Source of the DNA: Archivesica marissinica
Lineage: Eukaryota; Mollusca; Bivalvia; Venerida; Vesicomyidae
Assembly (NCBI GenBank): GCA_014843695.1
Contig: CM026394.1
Span: forward strand, 36,571,095-36,635,094
Length of the DNA stretch: 64,000 bases
Direction of reading: 5' to 3'
Positions 45,076-56,066 of this stretch are shown here, in pieces; the stretch's first letter is position 1; each line of letters starts with the position of its first letter. A model generated the notes under the pieces. That model had not been told where the DNA came from and ran no database searches. It saw only the letters and a program-made list of their open reading frames with translations. The translations under genes and the position numbers were made by a program.

Positions 45076-46177
45076 AGTTCTTTAAGATTAAATAGTTTGT
45101 TGTAATGTTCTTTGTTCTTTGTATTGAAGTTTAGTTTTTTCTTTTCTTTAGTGTCTTTGAATTTCTGAAATTGTAATGAATAATTATTTGCTGATGATGT
45201 TTGTGCAAATGTTTCTGCTAAGGTGTTTGAAATGTCCAGAGGTGTGGTGATTTGTTTGTTGTTTGCAGTGAGGTGGTTAATAGGTGAATTACCTTTGCCA
45301 TTAATTGTTCTTATCATGTCCCAGGTTTTCTTAGTTGTTGTTCTGTTATTTAGTCTTGATATGTATTGTTTCCAACATTTGCGTTTGCTGCTTTGTATTG
45401 TACGTCGTGCTTTTGCTCTATATATGCGAATGTTGTTTAAATTTTCTGTGGTGGGTCTCAAATTGAATTTTCTTATGGCCGATTTCCTATTTTGGATGGC
45501 TTTCTTACAATCATCATCATACCAGGGTTTGTATGGTCTCTTTGGATTAGGTGAAGTCTGAGGTATGGATTGTTCTGCTGCTTTTATTAGTAATGTAGTG
45601 AATAGCTGTGTTTGATCACGACAATCCGTGAATGTTTCATATGAAATTGTTTGTTCACAAAGTTGTTGGAATTTAGTCCAATTTGCTTTAGAAAGTTTCC
45701 ATCTTCTGGGTTGACTATAAGCTGTTGGCTGATTTTCAGATATGAGGATGGGGAAGTGGTCGCTTCCGTGGAGATCATCATCGAGAAATCTGAAAGTATG
45801 ACTGGGCTACATAGTGTAAGATCTATTGCAGAATAGGATCCTGTTCCTGGGTGTAAATATGTTTTGGAAGATGGATCGTTCATGTAAGAAAGAGAATTAT
45901 CAGAGATGAAATTCTCTATCTGGAGACCTCTTTGATTTGTATTATTACAACGCCAGATGATGTTATGTGCATTGAAATCACCTATTAGAATATATGGAGT
46001 GGGTAATTGTATTATAAGATCATTCAACCTATGTTCTTCAATTGGTTTACTTGGGGGAAGATATAGTGAACACAGTGTGATAGTGCTATGTAATGACAGT
46101 CTTACAGCAACAGCTTGTATTTAACAGTAATTCCTTATGTGGAACACTATTATTGACGATGATAGATACCCCACCCA

Positions 46178-48289
46178 AATGCACTATAAAGCTTACTTAT
46201 ACAACTGAGTAGGCTTATACCACGATAATGCATTGGTACACGTGGGTCTGTATTAGTGTCCTTCAGTATATGGCATACAATCGCTTTTCTCCAAACAGAT
46301 GGTATGAGACTACAGTCAAATATGAGTTGAAAGAGTTTGTGCAGAGCATCTATAACAATAGGGTATTTAAGAACATCATATGGGATTCCGTCATAACCAC
46401 AAGCAGATCTATTTTTTGATTTTTGAACGACATATACGATTTCTTCGAGAGTAATATTCCTGTTTAGTTCCAGGTTGCTGTCATAAAGTGTGTCCAACAT
46501 GTTCATTTCTATTAAGTGTTTATGAACATTTGCTTGATTATAGTGTTCATCATCAAAGCCTTTGTTTTCCTGGCAATTGTATAAATCTAATCTCCAACGA
46601 TCAAACACATTTTGCTCGTCGCTTAATATTGAGCCATCGTCATTTACTATCTCAATCGGGATGTCTCGGTTTTTTTCTCGGGCCTAAACTTTTAATTTTA
46701 CGCCAAAGGTCTGACGGGTTGTTAGTCGTCATATCTTCTATTTCTATGCATTCTGAATGCCTGTAGGATCGTTCACATCTTTTCAGTTCTTTGTCAAATA
46801 CACCCCGCGCTGCGCTATATTCCATTCTGAGTTGTATCCTAGTGTGCCTGTTATTGTGACAGTGTAAATATTCATGTTCTTTTGTATGCATACTTTTCCA
46901 CAGATTGTTCAGTGTATCGTCCCAATACGGCTTGCGAACCCTACGACGCGGTGAGCTTTCTCGGGAATTTCCGTACACGGGAATATTGTCTTTCATTTCT
47001 TTTCTAATTGCGTCACACAGCTGGTCATAGATCAAGTCAACATTGTGTTGTGTTTCTCTGGATCGTTCTATATTAGTGACCACATTTAAAAAGGCTAGAC
47101 GGCATGTTTCACTATTTATGAAATCCACGGGAATGCGCCGTAGGTTATGTCTAGGTTCACGTTTCACTGGTGTATTTTGCAGACTACTTTGTTCATGGAT
47201 ATAACTATAGTTTGTTTCAAGGTCAAATAATAGTACGCTATGGTCAGGTATGCGTGATCGATCGCCCAACAATGTCTGCAGTCCATTGTCATTTATAATC
47301 GACTGTGCGGATAATACTTTGAAATTTTTACATGATTGAAAATTGTCGTGTGGTACGCAAATATAGTCTACAACGGCTTTTCCTTTCCTAGACACTGATA
47401 TGAAATTGTCATGTTTACTATCAAATCTTCCATTTAAAACGCAAAACTTGGACTAATTTAGGAATTCAAGAAGTTCGTGTCCATGTTGATTTACACTTTT
47501 ATCTAATACTGTTCGCTTGGGCATGACGTCACATTCTTGAAGGATGTCTGAAAGTGATCCGATTCTCGAGTTAAAATCTGCACACAGTATTATAGTGTCA
47601 GAGTCACAATTGCTGTAAATCTGGGTCAGTAAGTGCGCGTAAAAACCCTGAGCATCTCTGCCACGTGACGAATTTTCCGGTGGTAAATAGCATGAACATA
47701 CAAGAATATCATGCCCACTTAATTTGTGTACAAGAGAGATTGATAATATGCGTTCATAATGTCTGTCAATCACTTTCACATCAAACTGATCACACAATGT
47801 TTTATTAACTAGAACACCGACACCGCCTGAAGGTTTTGGTGCATGTTTATGAATATCGATCCTATTGTGCCCAAACCATACATAGCCCTCAACTTCAAGA
47901 ACATTTCGTCCTGCTAAATGAGTTTCAACTAGTGAAATAATATCTGCATTTAACGACTTCACTATATTAATGCGGAGTTCATGATTCTCCAAAGTCCATC
48001 CACAAACGTTAATGTGTGCGACACGGATGGGCTCACTGGGACGGGTATCTTCCTAATGCATCGGTTCGCCAGTGGGTGGCGCAGGCGCATTCCCCATTTC
48101 CGGATCCTGACGTGCACGAATACGGCCGTTTGCGTCTACTCTGAAATATTGCCGTTGTGCGTGTGGCATGTTTCTAATTAATGCCCTGGCATTAAGTTCA
48201 ATCAGTCTTTCCGCGTGTAATTTGCTGCTTTTAATGTACACACGTTTATAGTCTGCCGTATCTTTTAGCGCCATTTTATTTCGTAACAC
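46178..48289 (-). pseudogene. LINE E endonuclease-RT polyprotein, 5' part (two TAG stops, one frameshift)
   Basis: The possible start is ATG 48274 (MALKDTADYKRVYIKSSK). An N-terminal segment of ~70 residues runs in the same frame, across a TAG at ~48055, into the endonuclease: VAHINVCGWTLENHELRIN, then SLVETHLAG, GVGVLVNK, CADFNSRIG (~47580). A second in-frame TAG at ~47453 precedes SKFCVLNGRFDSKHDN and VDYICVP, and PDHSVLLFDL completes the fold. A frameshift in an A-run near 46675 leads to the linker and RT start: KSKNRSACGYDGIPYDVLKY, then HYRGISLLSC. The product would nick target DNA. Both stops are TAG. Confidence 0.8.
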
Positions 48290-48320
48290 ATGTACTTTTT
48301 CTTCTCTGTTCCGGAAACTT
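46178..48320 (-). mobile_element. LINE E 5' half (endonuclease to RT N-terminus), minus strand
   Basis: On the minus strand it starts near 48320 with a short leader, then a coding region with endonuclease and linker, and the start of RT ending at LLSCISKLYSA, where LINE A3 begins. The rest of its RT is not found on this strand. To its right, LINE F supplies the complementary part of an RT on the opposite strand. Confidence 0.8.
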
Positions 48321-50237
48321 ACGTTGTATGTCTAAACTGTTTACAACCATTTTAAATAAACGGATTACAACCTTTTGTGAAAATAATAATATTTTATCAG
48401 ATGCACAATTTGGGTTTAGAAAAGGGCGCTCTACAATCGATGCATTGTTCATACTGAATAATATTGTTCAAAAGTATCTCAATGAAAATAAAAGATTATA
48501 TTGTGGTTATATTGACATGAAGCGCTGTTTTGATTCTATTTATAGAAATGCACTATGGCATAAATGATATAAAACAGGTATTCAGGGTAAGCTACTACGC
48601 ATTATTAAAGACATGTATCAAAAGGTTAAGTCATGTGTACGACATTGCGGAAGCTATTCGGAATATGTCCAATATGCTGTCGGTCTAAGACAAGGGGAGA
48701 TAATGTCGCCTATTTTATTCTCTTTATTCGTGGAAGATCTTGAACTATATTTACAAGAAGATATTAATGCTGGCATTGTCATAGATGACATTGTTCTTAT
48801 TTTGCTACTTTTTGTAGATGATATGGTCATTTTAGCCAAGTCCCCAGAGGAGCTTCAATATAATTTTGATTTATTATATGACTATTGTACTACATGGGAT
48901 TTGGAGGTTAATACTGCTAAAACAAAAGTAATGGTTTTTAGAAAACGAGGTAATGTATATCTAAACGAAACATGGACTTATAATAATGAATATATTGAAG
49001 TGGTTAATAATTTCAATTACCTTGGAACAATCCTAAATTATACTGGACATTTTTCATTAAACTAGGAATATATTATTGGGAAAGCATTAATGGCTCTCAA
49101 TTTCTTGTTATATAATTGTAAACGGTATAGACTAAAATTAAAGATACTTTGTCAACTTTTTGATGATTTTGTTGGATCAATATTAAATTATTCATCTGAA
49201 ATTTGGGGATTAAGTCCAAAGAAATTGAAAGAATCCATTTAAAGTTTTGTAAACAAATTTTAAATGTTAGATATTCCACATGCACTGCAGCTGTATACGG
49301 AGAACTGGGTAGATATCCCATGTATATATCTCGCTACATACGTATGATTAAGTACTGGTTTAAATTGTTATACTCGGATAATATAATACTTAAGCGCGTA
49401 TATGCACAATCTTTGATTGACTGTAATAAGGGTATCAAAAATTGACTTTATAATGTTAAAATATTATTGTGTGAAAATGGATTTGCAGATATCTGGAGTA
49501 ATCCTCATGTTGTAAATAGAAACAGCTTTTTATGTATATTGAAACAACGTCTGATTGATTGTTTCATACAGGGTTGGTTTACTAGTAAGGCGTCTAGTAG
49601 TGTACTTGAACTGTATAATAATTGTAAATATGATTTTGGATATGAAACCTACTTGGACATTTTACCATATACATTGCGACTATATATAACCAGAATAAGA
49701 ATATCTGCACATTCGCTTAGAATACAAACTGGTCGATATGCATCAAATAGAATACAGAGAAACGAAAGATACTGTCAATGCTGTAATACTCTGGATGTGG
49801 AAGATGAGTTTCATTTTATCTTAACATGTTCATGCTATATAGATTTGATGAAACGTTACATTACTAATAGATTTTATATAAGACCAAGTATGTATACATT
49901 TTTGAAATTGTTACGCTCTGATAACAGAAGTGACTTGTATAATTTGGCTCTTTACATTAAACATGCTTTAAACAAACGAAATAATATATTAAATACCTTG
50001 ACTTCTTAGATTTAAATATGATATTAGAGCTTATCCTCCGTGCTACATGACAGAATTCGTAGCACTTGTATATAATGGCTATTACATTGATTGATTGTGA
50101 TATGTAATTATGTTTTTATGTGTGGATATATATATAATTATGTATATGTATCTATATGCATGTATGTATATTTCTATTAATGACTATGTACTTATGTATA
50201 CGTCAAAATAAACATAATTATGTTCTGTTCTGTTCTG
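48321..50237 (+). mobile_element. LINE F, 5'-truncated, plus strand
   Basis: It begins within RT (CMSKLFTTILNKRI) at about 48321-48330, contains the rest of RT, and ends with a 3' UTR and a (TGTTC)n-type tail at 50220-50237. The tail and C-terminal zinc motif match LINE D in type. It lies head to head with LINE E. Confidence 0.85.
48328..50009 (+). pseudogene. LINE F reverse transcriptase (nonsense codons, one frameshift)
   Basis: Motifs are FGFRKGRSTIDALFIL, GYIDMKRCFDSIYRNALWHK (~48510), GLRQGEIMSPILFSLF (~48682) and catalytic LFVDDMVILAK (~48809). The thumb follows, and the C-terminal CQCCNTLDVEDEFHFILTC ends the protein. In-frame stops occur at ~48565 (TGA), ~49063 (TAG where Gln is expected) and ~49443 (TGA where Trp is expected). 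A frameshift near 49215 moves to the frame containing SKEIERIHLKFCKQ. The reading frame is otherwise continuous to TAG at 50007. Not functional as it stands. Confidence 0.85.
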
Positions 50238-50272
50238 ATATTTAGAACAATTATTCTATCATCATGAACCAA

Positions 50273-51298
50273 TTATAAATCCAGTTTATCTGGAGGCTTT
50301 GATAACCTTCCACTGCGTGTCATACAACCAGTGGTTTTATCAGTTTCAACGCTCTTCACTGGTGCTGTAAAGTCAGTATAATTTGAGTTTTCAACATTTG
50401 CTTGGTTTGGGAAATCAATATCTTTATTAAAATCAACTCTTTTATTTAATCTGACTAAATGTCTCTGATTTCGTTCTATCGTGGATCTAGGCGTGTCTAC
50501 AACAAATGATCTTGGGCGCGACGCTTCTTGGATAATTTTACCTTCTATGTTAGCATCTTTAATATATACGCTATCCCCCTTTTTTAAAAGAGGCAAGGAA
50601 TGTGATTTCCTAGCCCTGTCGTAATTTTGCTTTGAATACAACCGATGTTTAGTTTCGGTTTGGTGCAATTTCTTGCTGTCAATATGCTTCGGCATTAGAT
50701 TTTCCGGCATTGTAAGCAGTTTTGTCTGGATTTTTCTCCCAAACAGAAGTTCTGCAGGAGAATGACCGTTTGCGAACGGAGTAGCACGATAATTTAGCAG
50801 CGCAACGTAAGGGTCTGTACATTTGCCTAGCAAACGTTTAATTGTTTGTACCGCACGTTCAGCCTCTGAATTCCCTAATGGATATCTGGGACTGCTAGTC
50901 CTGTGTTCGATACCGAATTCATCAGTAAACTGCTTGAAAGTACTCGACGCGTATTGCGTGCCATTGTCACTAACAATGACATCACAGAGACCGTGCCTTG
51001 CTAATATCGATTTGAAATGTATGATAACATCTTCCGAAGATGTTCCATTTAACTTCGCTATCTCAATGTACCTAGAATAGTAACAAATTACTAAAAGATA
51101 GGTATTGCCTTTCCAATGAAATAAATCAGAACCCAACTTCTCACACGGTCTGGTAGGAAAGTCAGTAGAAATCATCGGTTCTGCGCGATCGTTTCTCATC
51201 TTTGAGCATACATCGCACGTCTTTACCAGATTTTCAATATCTCTATTTAACCCTAACCACCAAACAGAATCCTGTGCTCGTTGCTTGCATTTAACCAT
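50273..51298 (-). pseudogene. gypsy integrase
   Basis: The frame from 51298 starts inside the HHCC zinc finger (KTCDVCSK; the two His lie just upstream, in HIHEAHQG). The catalytic DDE core shows GSDLFHW (first Asp), VSDNGTQYAS (second Asp) and LGNSEAERAVQTIK (Glu). A GPY/F-like module has ASRPRSFVVDTPRST..RNQRHLVRL. The C-terminal tail TRSGRLSKPPDKLDL ends at TAA 50273. All three catalytic acids are present. It is separated from the upstream pol frame by a stop. Confidence 0.85.
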
Positions 51299-51368
51299 GC
51301 CTTGGTGGGCTTCGTGTATATGAGATAAAACATCTGTCCTTAATTATGTAGGGATAAATAACCTATTA

Positions 51369-53597
51369 TCAAGTTTTCATTAGTAAACCTTTGTTTATTG
51401 TTATCTCACCCCTAAAAGGCCAATATAGTTTGGAAACTTCACAGCCTTTACTTTTGACAGCTGGCCACCCATGTTCGCAAAATTCCATTAACTTTTGACA
51501 CACAATGTCTGTCTTTTGTTTGGACTTAATTTGCTGTAACCTTTTATCTGAGGCTGGCAAATGTTTGATAACACAGTCAACATATATTTCGGTCTCAGCA
51601 CAATTTTGTTGCTCCTCAAATGTCAACTCATCATAAACAGGATTCCTGCTAAGTAGGTCAGGCATAAATAATTCTTTCCCAGGGACATGTGAGATTGTAT
51701 AGGAAAAATACATGAGTCTTAGTCTAAACCTTTGTATCCTTAAAGGAAGGTCACTAAGATCTTGTTGACCTAGTAATGGTACTAATGGCTTGTGGTCTGT
51801 GTTAATATGGAATACTTTTCCAATCAACATATCACTATGCTTTTCACAGCCATATGTAACCCCTAGTGCCTCTTTTTCTATAGTAGAGTACCTCTGTTCT
51901 GTCGGTGACAGTGACCTTGAAGCGTATGAAACAGGTTTCAGGTCCCCATGTTCTTGTTTCTGGAGCACCACTACCCCAAGGGCATAGCTAGATGCATCTG
52001 TCCTAACTACTGTGTCCTTGTTTGGATCATATAACGCTAAAACAGGAGCATTTATTAGAACAAGTTTGATCTTTTCAAATGCTTCTTGTTGGTCAGAACC
52101 CCAATGAAAGTGATTCTTAGTACTCAATAAGTCTCTAATGGGTTTTGAGTACTCAGCTAACAGTGGTGTAAACTTACCCATCTGTGTTATGGCACCCATG
52201 AAACTACGAACCCCATGAATGTCTTTGGGAACCCCTAGATTTGTTATGGCCTTGACCTTGTCAGGATCTGCGGAAATTCCGTCTCGTCCTACAATATGAC
52301 CAACAAATTTTACCTGGGCCTTCTTGAACTCGCATTTATAAGGGTTATGGGTCAAGTTAGCTTGCTCTAACTTGTTCAGGACCGTATTAAGTCTAGAGTC
52401 ATGCTCATGCTCAGTCTGTCCGTAAATCAGTACATCGTCTGTCTGACATAGAACCCCCTCAATGCCTTCCAGTATTTGCGACATTCTTTTTTGGAAATAT
52501 TCACTACTACTTGATAACCCAAACGGTAATCGATTGAACGCAAACCTGCCGTATGGAGTAATGAACGTTGTGAGCAATCTGCTCTCTTCAGCAAGCTGCA
52601 CCTGCCAAAAGTTGCTTGTAGCATCTAACTTGCTAAAATACTTCGCGTTTGCCATTCGTCCTAGACTCTGGTCTATTATGGGTAAAGGAAAGTTTTCACG
52701 GCGTACGCTTTTGTTTAACTGAGTCAAATCAACGCATATACGAACTTCTCCATTAGACTTGGGTACACACACCATGCCAGCACACAAATCTGTGGGTTGG
52801 TCTACCCTAAAGATAACATCGGACTTTTCCATCTTCTCAAGTTCAAGCTTGACTTTGGGAAGCAATGGAATTGGCACACGACGCGGTACATTTAATGAAT
52901 ATGGCTTTGCGCTGTCATTCAGAGAAATACAGTATTCTCCCCCTAGCAGTCTTAACTCGTGAAATAACTTAGGATGTTCACGTTTTACAGACTCTAGAGA
53001 AATTTCATCTACTGTATTTACGCTAATTAACCTTAAACCGGTTATCGCAGGTCGACCTAACAGACACCTGTTTATACCGCGTACTACGAATATTTGTTCT
53101 GCTGTCATATATGACTTATTCGATAACGTTTCAGTAAACGTGCCCAGAACATTTAATTGTTTGTTTCCCGGACCAAACAACTTTCTATTTGTTTTCTGTA
53201 ATATTGGTATTTTAAGAGACTTAAATACATTTCCCGAAATTACAGTAACGTCTGCACCAGTGTCAATCTTGAAACTGATATAAATATGTCTCACCTTCAA
53301 CTTGGTGTTCCATGAACCATTTTCTCCATCCTCAACAATTCCAATAAATGAGTTATTTGAATTTAATCCAGTTTCGAGGATTTCATTTACTGCTTTGGTT
53401 CTACAGCAAACAGCAAAATGATCACGTTTTGAACACTTTTTACAGGTTTTACCCATGGCTGCACATCGCCCGTCTTTGGGGTGAGTCCAATTGCACCGCG
53501 TACAACGCTTTTGTGTGTCCCTTTGGTCTTTGTTGCCTCGATAATTTCTCTGCTGACCTGTTTTCAGCACCTGCCCCTCGCCGCACTTCATCAGCAA
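51369..53597 (-). pseudogene. gypsy pol: nucleocapsid end, protease, RT, RNase H
   Basis: An open frame of 742 codons. Zinc-binding CTRCNWTHPKDGRC and CKKCSKRDHF lie near residues 33-60. Protease has DTGADVTVIS (~112). RT has PLPIIDQSL, YFSKLDATSNFWQV (~322) and the catalytic CQTDDVLIYG (~385). RNase H has RTDASSYALG (~532), EKEALG and NTDHKPL. The frame ends at TGA just after GLLMKT. Shifted by one base it continues LDNRLFIPT, meets a TAA, then enters the integrase zinc finger (SHIHEAHQG). So the RT-RNase H core is intact but pol is cut from integrase by a frameshift (~51372) and a stop (~51344). Confidence 0.85.
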
Positions 53598-54153
53598 CGT
53601 CTACGCCATTCCCGTGTTGTTGCCGAACGTGGCCTTTGATTAGTTCGCTCTGCCTGGCCATTGTGACAGCTTTTTCGAGAGTAAGATCAGCCTCGAGCTG
53701 CATTTTCTCAGACAAGTTAGTGTCCAAAATTCCTATCACTATCCTGTCTCGAATAAGTTCGATCTTTGTTTCTTCCGCACAATTGCAATTGTTTGCTAGT
53801 TCATATAAGGAACGGATAAACGACTCTACACCCGCGCCCTGGTTTTGCTTCCTTGAGTGGAATTTCGCTCGTTCATGTATATAGTTCCGTTTTGGCGTAA
53901 AATGTTCATCAAATTTACTTAGCACGGTATCGAACTTCTTCTTATCCTCTGCTCTCAAATTAAACGATTTGAGAAGATTGTCAGCTTCTTTGCCAAGGGT
54001 ATAAATTAAACTTGCTACCTGAATTTCCTCATCATCTTTGTGCAATTTTGTAGCTGTTCTATAATACAGAAACCTTTGTTTCCATTCATCCCATTGATTT
54101 GGTGATGAAAAATTGAAACTCTCCGGTGGCGACAATTTAGCCATTATGTGCAA
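53449..54153 (-). pseudogene. gypsy gag (matrix/capsid region)
   Basis: The start is the ATG at 54153 or the second Met at 54144 (MAKLSPPESFNFSSPNQWDE). W-rich N-terminal segments (QWDEWKQRFLYYRTAT) and YTLGKEADNLLKSF match the retrotransposon gag fold. The frame changes near 53600: the nucleocapsid zinc knuckle (CKKCSKRDHFAVCC) lies in the following pol frame, +1 relative to gag. An indel or a programmed shift could explain this. The gag residues after about GNGVDVADEV are probably out of frame. Confidence 0.75.
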
Positions 54154-54575
54154 TTAATCACAATTATAACAATTTAATGTTATTCCATTATTAACAATTT
54201 AATGTTATTCCTCATTAACCATATTCCCACAATTTACAATTTAATGTAAGTTCACTTCTGACACCATGTTATGTCATTGACTTGTCAGTATATCTAAGTA
54301 AGGGTTCGAGACCCAATACGAATAACGCTTTGATAGTTTACTACAGTTTAATCTACATGATACAAGTACAACGACGGTATTCAATAAAATGCATACACTT
54401 AACAACTTTTATAAGTGTGCATCTTTGATTTCCGTATAACATTTTTATTTATTAATATTTTTGCACGAAATTTTGAACTCTGGCTATTGACTACATTTCG
54501 AGTATTATCCCGTGCTCCATGTGTTCAATTTAATCGATACGGCGCGTTAAACCACGCAACGTCAAAATCAACACA

Positions 54576-55457
54576 ATGCACGAGGAAATGGTGCGCTGGC
54601 ACAAAATAAAACTGCATTTGGTCGTTGTGGACTTGATTACGATCCACACATCAGAAAAACATGACATGGGCAGGCTGACTATAGCTGAACGAGGAATAGC
54701 CGTCGGCTTCATCAACGCCGGTATACACCAAACAGAGGTACGTCTCAAAGTTAATTCAATGTCACTAATTAATTAAGTTTCTTTGTGTTATAAAAATTGA
54801 ACGTTACTAACATTCAGTTTTTATCGAAAATATCCATAAAAAATAAATTATATATTTTAATTACTAATTTCATGTTATCCGTATCATTTGCAGGTTGCAC
54901 GACGCATGGGTGTACACCGCAATACCATCAGAAAGCTGATGCTTAAGTACAGAGCGACTGGCAACGTTGGTAACCTCCCTCGCAGACCAGGTGGGCGTTG
55001 TACAACAGCTACACACGATAATCACATCGTACATGTACATCGTCAGCAGAGAACACGTACAGCTGTCAAGACGGCCGGAGAAACGCGTGGGACGCATGGA
55101 CGCCATATCTGAACGCCGCCCGGTACCAACATGACGTGCTTCAAACTGAGGTAGTACCCATGTTTAGGAACAATAGAGGATTGCGGTTGCTGCAGGATGG
55201 CGCATCATGAATGCTAACCACATCAATGTGATGGACATACCACCAAAGTCTTAAACATTATAGAAACTATATGGGATGAATTGAATCGCCGCGTAAGAAG
55301 ACCGGCGCAGTGCCACAGACCATCGCCCAGCTCCGTGCGAAGATTGGGTTAGAGTTGGCAAATCTACCCCAGAACTATGTACGACTTTATGTCCCTTCCA
55401 TGCGACGACGTTGCCAAGCTGTGATCCGCAGGCAGGGTGGGCATACGCGATATTAGA
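54576..55457 (+). pseudogene. Tc1-like transposase with an apparent intron, catalytic region deleted
   Basis: Exon 1 (start not certain; ATG at 54576) encodes DMGRLTIAERGIAVGFINAG and IHQTE, the start of the paired-like HTH. It ends at 54737. Exon 2 starts at 54894 with VARRMGVHRNTIRKLMLKYR and NVGNLPRRPGG, exactly continuing the HTH. After ~55100 most of the DDE domain is missing. A piece with DVLQTEVVPMFRNNRGLRLL, then PQTIAQLRAKIGLELANLP and the family-typical end RRRCQAVIRRQGGHTRY with TAG at 55455, remains in shifted frames with stops. It would have bound the TIRs. It is inactive now. Confidence 0.8.
54738..54893 (+). other. Phase-0 spliceosomal-type intron in Tc1-like transposase
   Basis: CAGAG|GTACGT at the left and TATCATTTGCAG|GTTGC at the right. 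A TTACTAAT branch-site-like sequence lies ~26 nt before the acceptor (54861-54868). The interval is 156 bp and AT-rich. Removing it joins ...HQTE to VARRMG... in frame, matching the unbroken HTH of other Tc1 transposases. Confidence 0.7.
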
Positions 55458-55702
55458 ATAATTAATTCTCATCGGCCTGAGTCTTATCATTGACATTATC
55501 ATTTTGCAACATTGACTTTTTACGCGCCATCACATTAATTAGTCATGTGTGTTTAATTTGTGTTTGTTATGAAATAAAATAAATGGAATATCATAAAATA
55601 TATCTCAACTGTATTTGCTGAAAATTTCATCAATATTGGGCCAATAGTGACGGAGATATGAGACCATTTATACATGCACACTTATAAGAGTTGTTAAGTG
55701 TA

Positions 55703-55819
55703 CTATAACAATGGGACATGCTTATTATATAGCGCAGTAACAGTAACTCATGTACTAACAGTGTTGCTGAAGCAGCATTGTTGTGTCCCTTGGTATGTAT
55801 ATAATTCAGATACACACCA
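55703..55819. other. Short unique DNA between Tc1 and SINE2
   Basis: May be the remainder of the gypsy LTR if the Tc1 element is nested in it. There is no second LTR copy in the window to compare. Confidence 0.3.
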
Positions 55820-56066
55820 TGGATCGCAGGTTCGATCCCCCGTCTGACCTTAATAAAACTAACAGTCTTCCAGATGGGACGTTAAACCGAGTTCTCGTGT
55901 CGGTGCTTTACACCGTGTACGTAAAAGAACCAGAGGAGACTCTGGATGGGTCTCTGTCTGTATCATGCACTATCCTCCAACATCTAAAATGACTAATATC
56001 TCCAGGAGGCGTCGCTCATATGTGCAACCAATAGCGACGATAAATAAACGTAGGCCTAAAACACAC
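55820..56066 (+). mobile_element. SINE2 copy d
   Basis: Head from GGATCGCAGGTTCGATCCCC, the complete body (CAGATGGGACGTTAAACCGA, GTGTCGGTGCTTTACACCGT, AGGAGGCGTCGCTCATATG), then AATAAACGTAGGCCTAAAACACAC. It is 5'-truncated in the tRNA region at nearly the same place as copy c. No clear target duplication. Confidence 0.85.

Larger units (their letters stand above)
40771..46177 (-). mobile_element. LINE A copy 3 (A3), interrupted by LINE D
   Basis: On the minus strand it runs from a 5' truncation at ~46177 (equivalent to A1 ~5742, inside the endonuclease) to the 3' UTR and an (ATTC)n tail at ~40775-40810. LINE D is inserted at 42952-45075 in the opposite orientation and flanked by AGTTCT. A ~415-bp deletion near 42345 joins the codons for GVPQG to DWGADRK and removes the catalytic YVDD. 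A smaller deletion lies near 42105. Its left flank is ordinary DNA with the host exon candidate. Confidence 0.9.
41034..46177 (-). pseudogene. LINE A3 ORF2 (5'-truncated, deleted, interrupted)
   Basis: Two parts are separated by LINE D. 46177-45082 carries the end of the endonuclease (IGDFNAH, YSAIDLTLC) and the linker. 42945-41034 carries RT (NNYRPIALTS, FFDLESAYDT), then jumps past YVDD to the thumb region, followed by RNase H (YTDGSKAGD, FSDSLSVLQ, WLPSHMGIKGNEMADQ). A short deletion in the endonuclease after VILSDFS, the ~415-bp RT deletion and a deletion of WLLSR near 41205 mean it cannot encode an active enzyme. The RNase H reading frame itself (41201-42058) is open and shows the catalytic D, E, D set. 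Confidence 0.85.
50273..54290 (-). mobile_element. Ty3/gypsy LTR retrotransposon, decayed, 3' LTR missing
   Basis: On the minus strand the order is gag, protease, RT, RNase H, integrase with a GPY/F-like module, the Ty3/gypsy order. A primer-binding-site-like TGGTGTCAGAAGTGAAC lies at 54266-54250 just inside the presumed 5' LTR edge (LTR ending ...GACATAACA at 54267). After the integrase stop (50273) only ~35 bp remain before the LINE F tail, so the 3' LTR and polypurine tract are absent. The outer boundary of the 5' LTR is not determined. The Tc1 element at 54394 may lie within it. Confidence 0.85.
54394..55702 (+). mobile_element. Tc1-like DNA transposon (TIRs, TA duplication)
   Basis: Terminal inverted repeats at 54396-54422 (CACTTAACAACTTTTATAAG...) and 55674-55700 match at 26 of 27 positions. 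Each is flanked by TA on the outside (54394-54395, 55701-55702), as for Tc1/mariner. The 1.3-kb interior encodes a broken Tc1-type transposase. Each TIR also contains an imperfect internal palindrome (ACACTTA...TAAGTGT). It lies ~125 bp beyond the gypsy primer-binding site, so it may be inserted in the gypsy LTR. Confidence 0.85.

Noticed and set aside
46178..50237. A single twin-primed LINE as a firm call
   Set aside because: The layout fits, but the overlapping codons of the two halves are too different for one recent element. Kept only as a finding.
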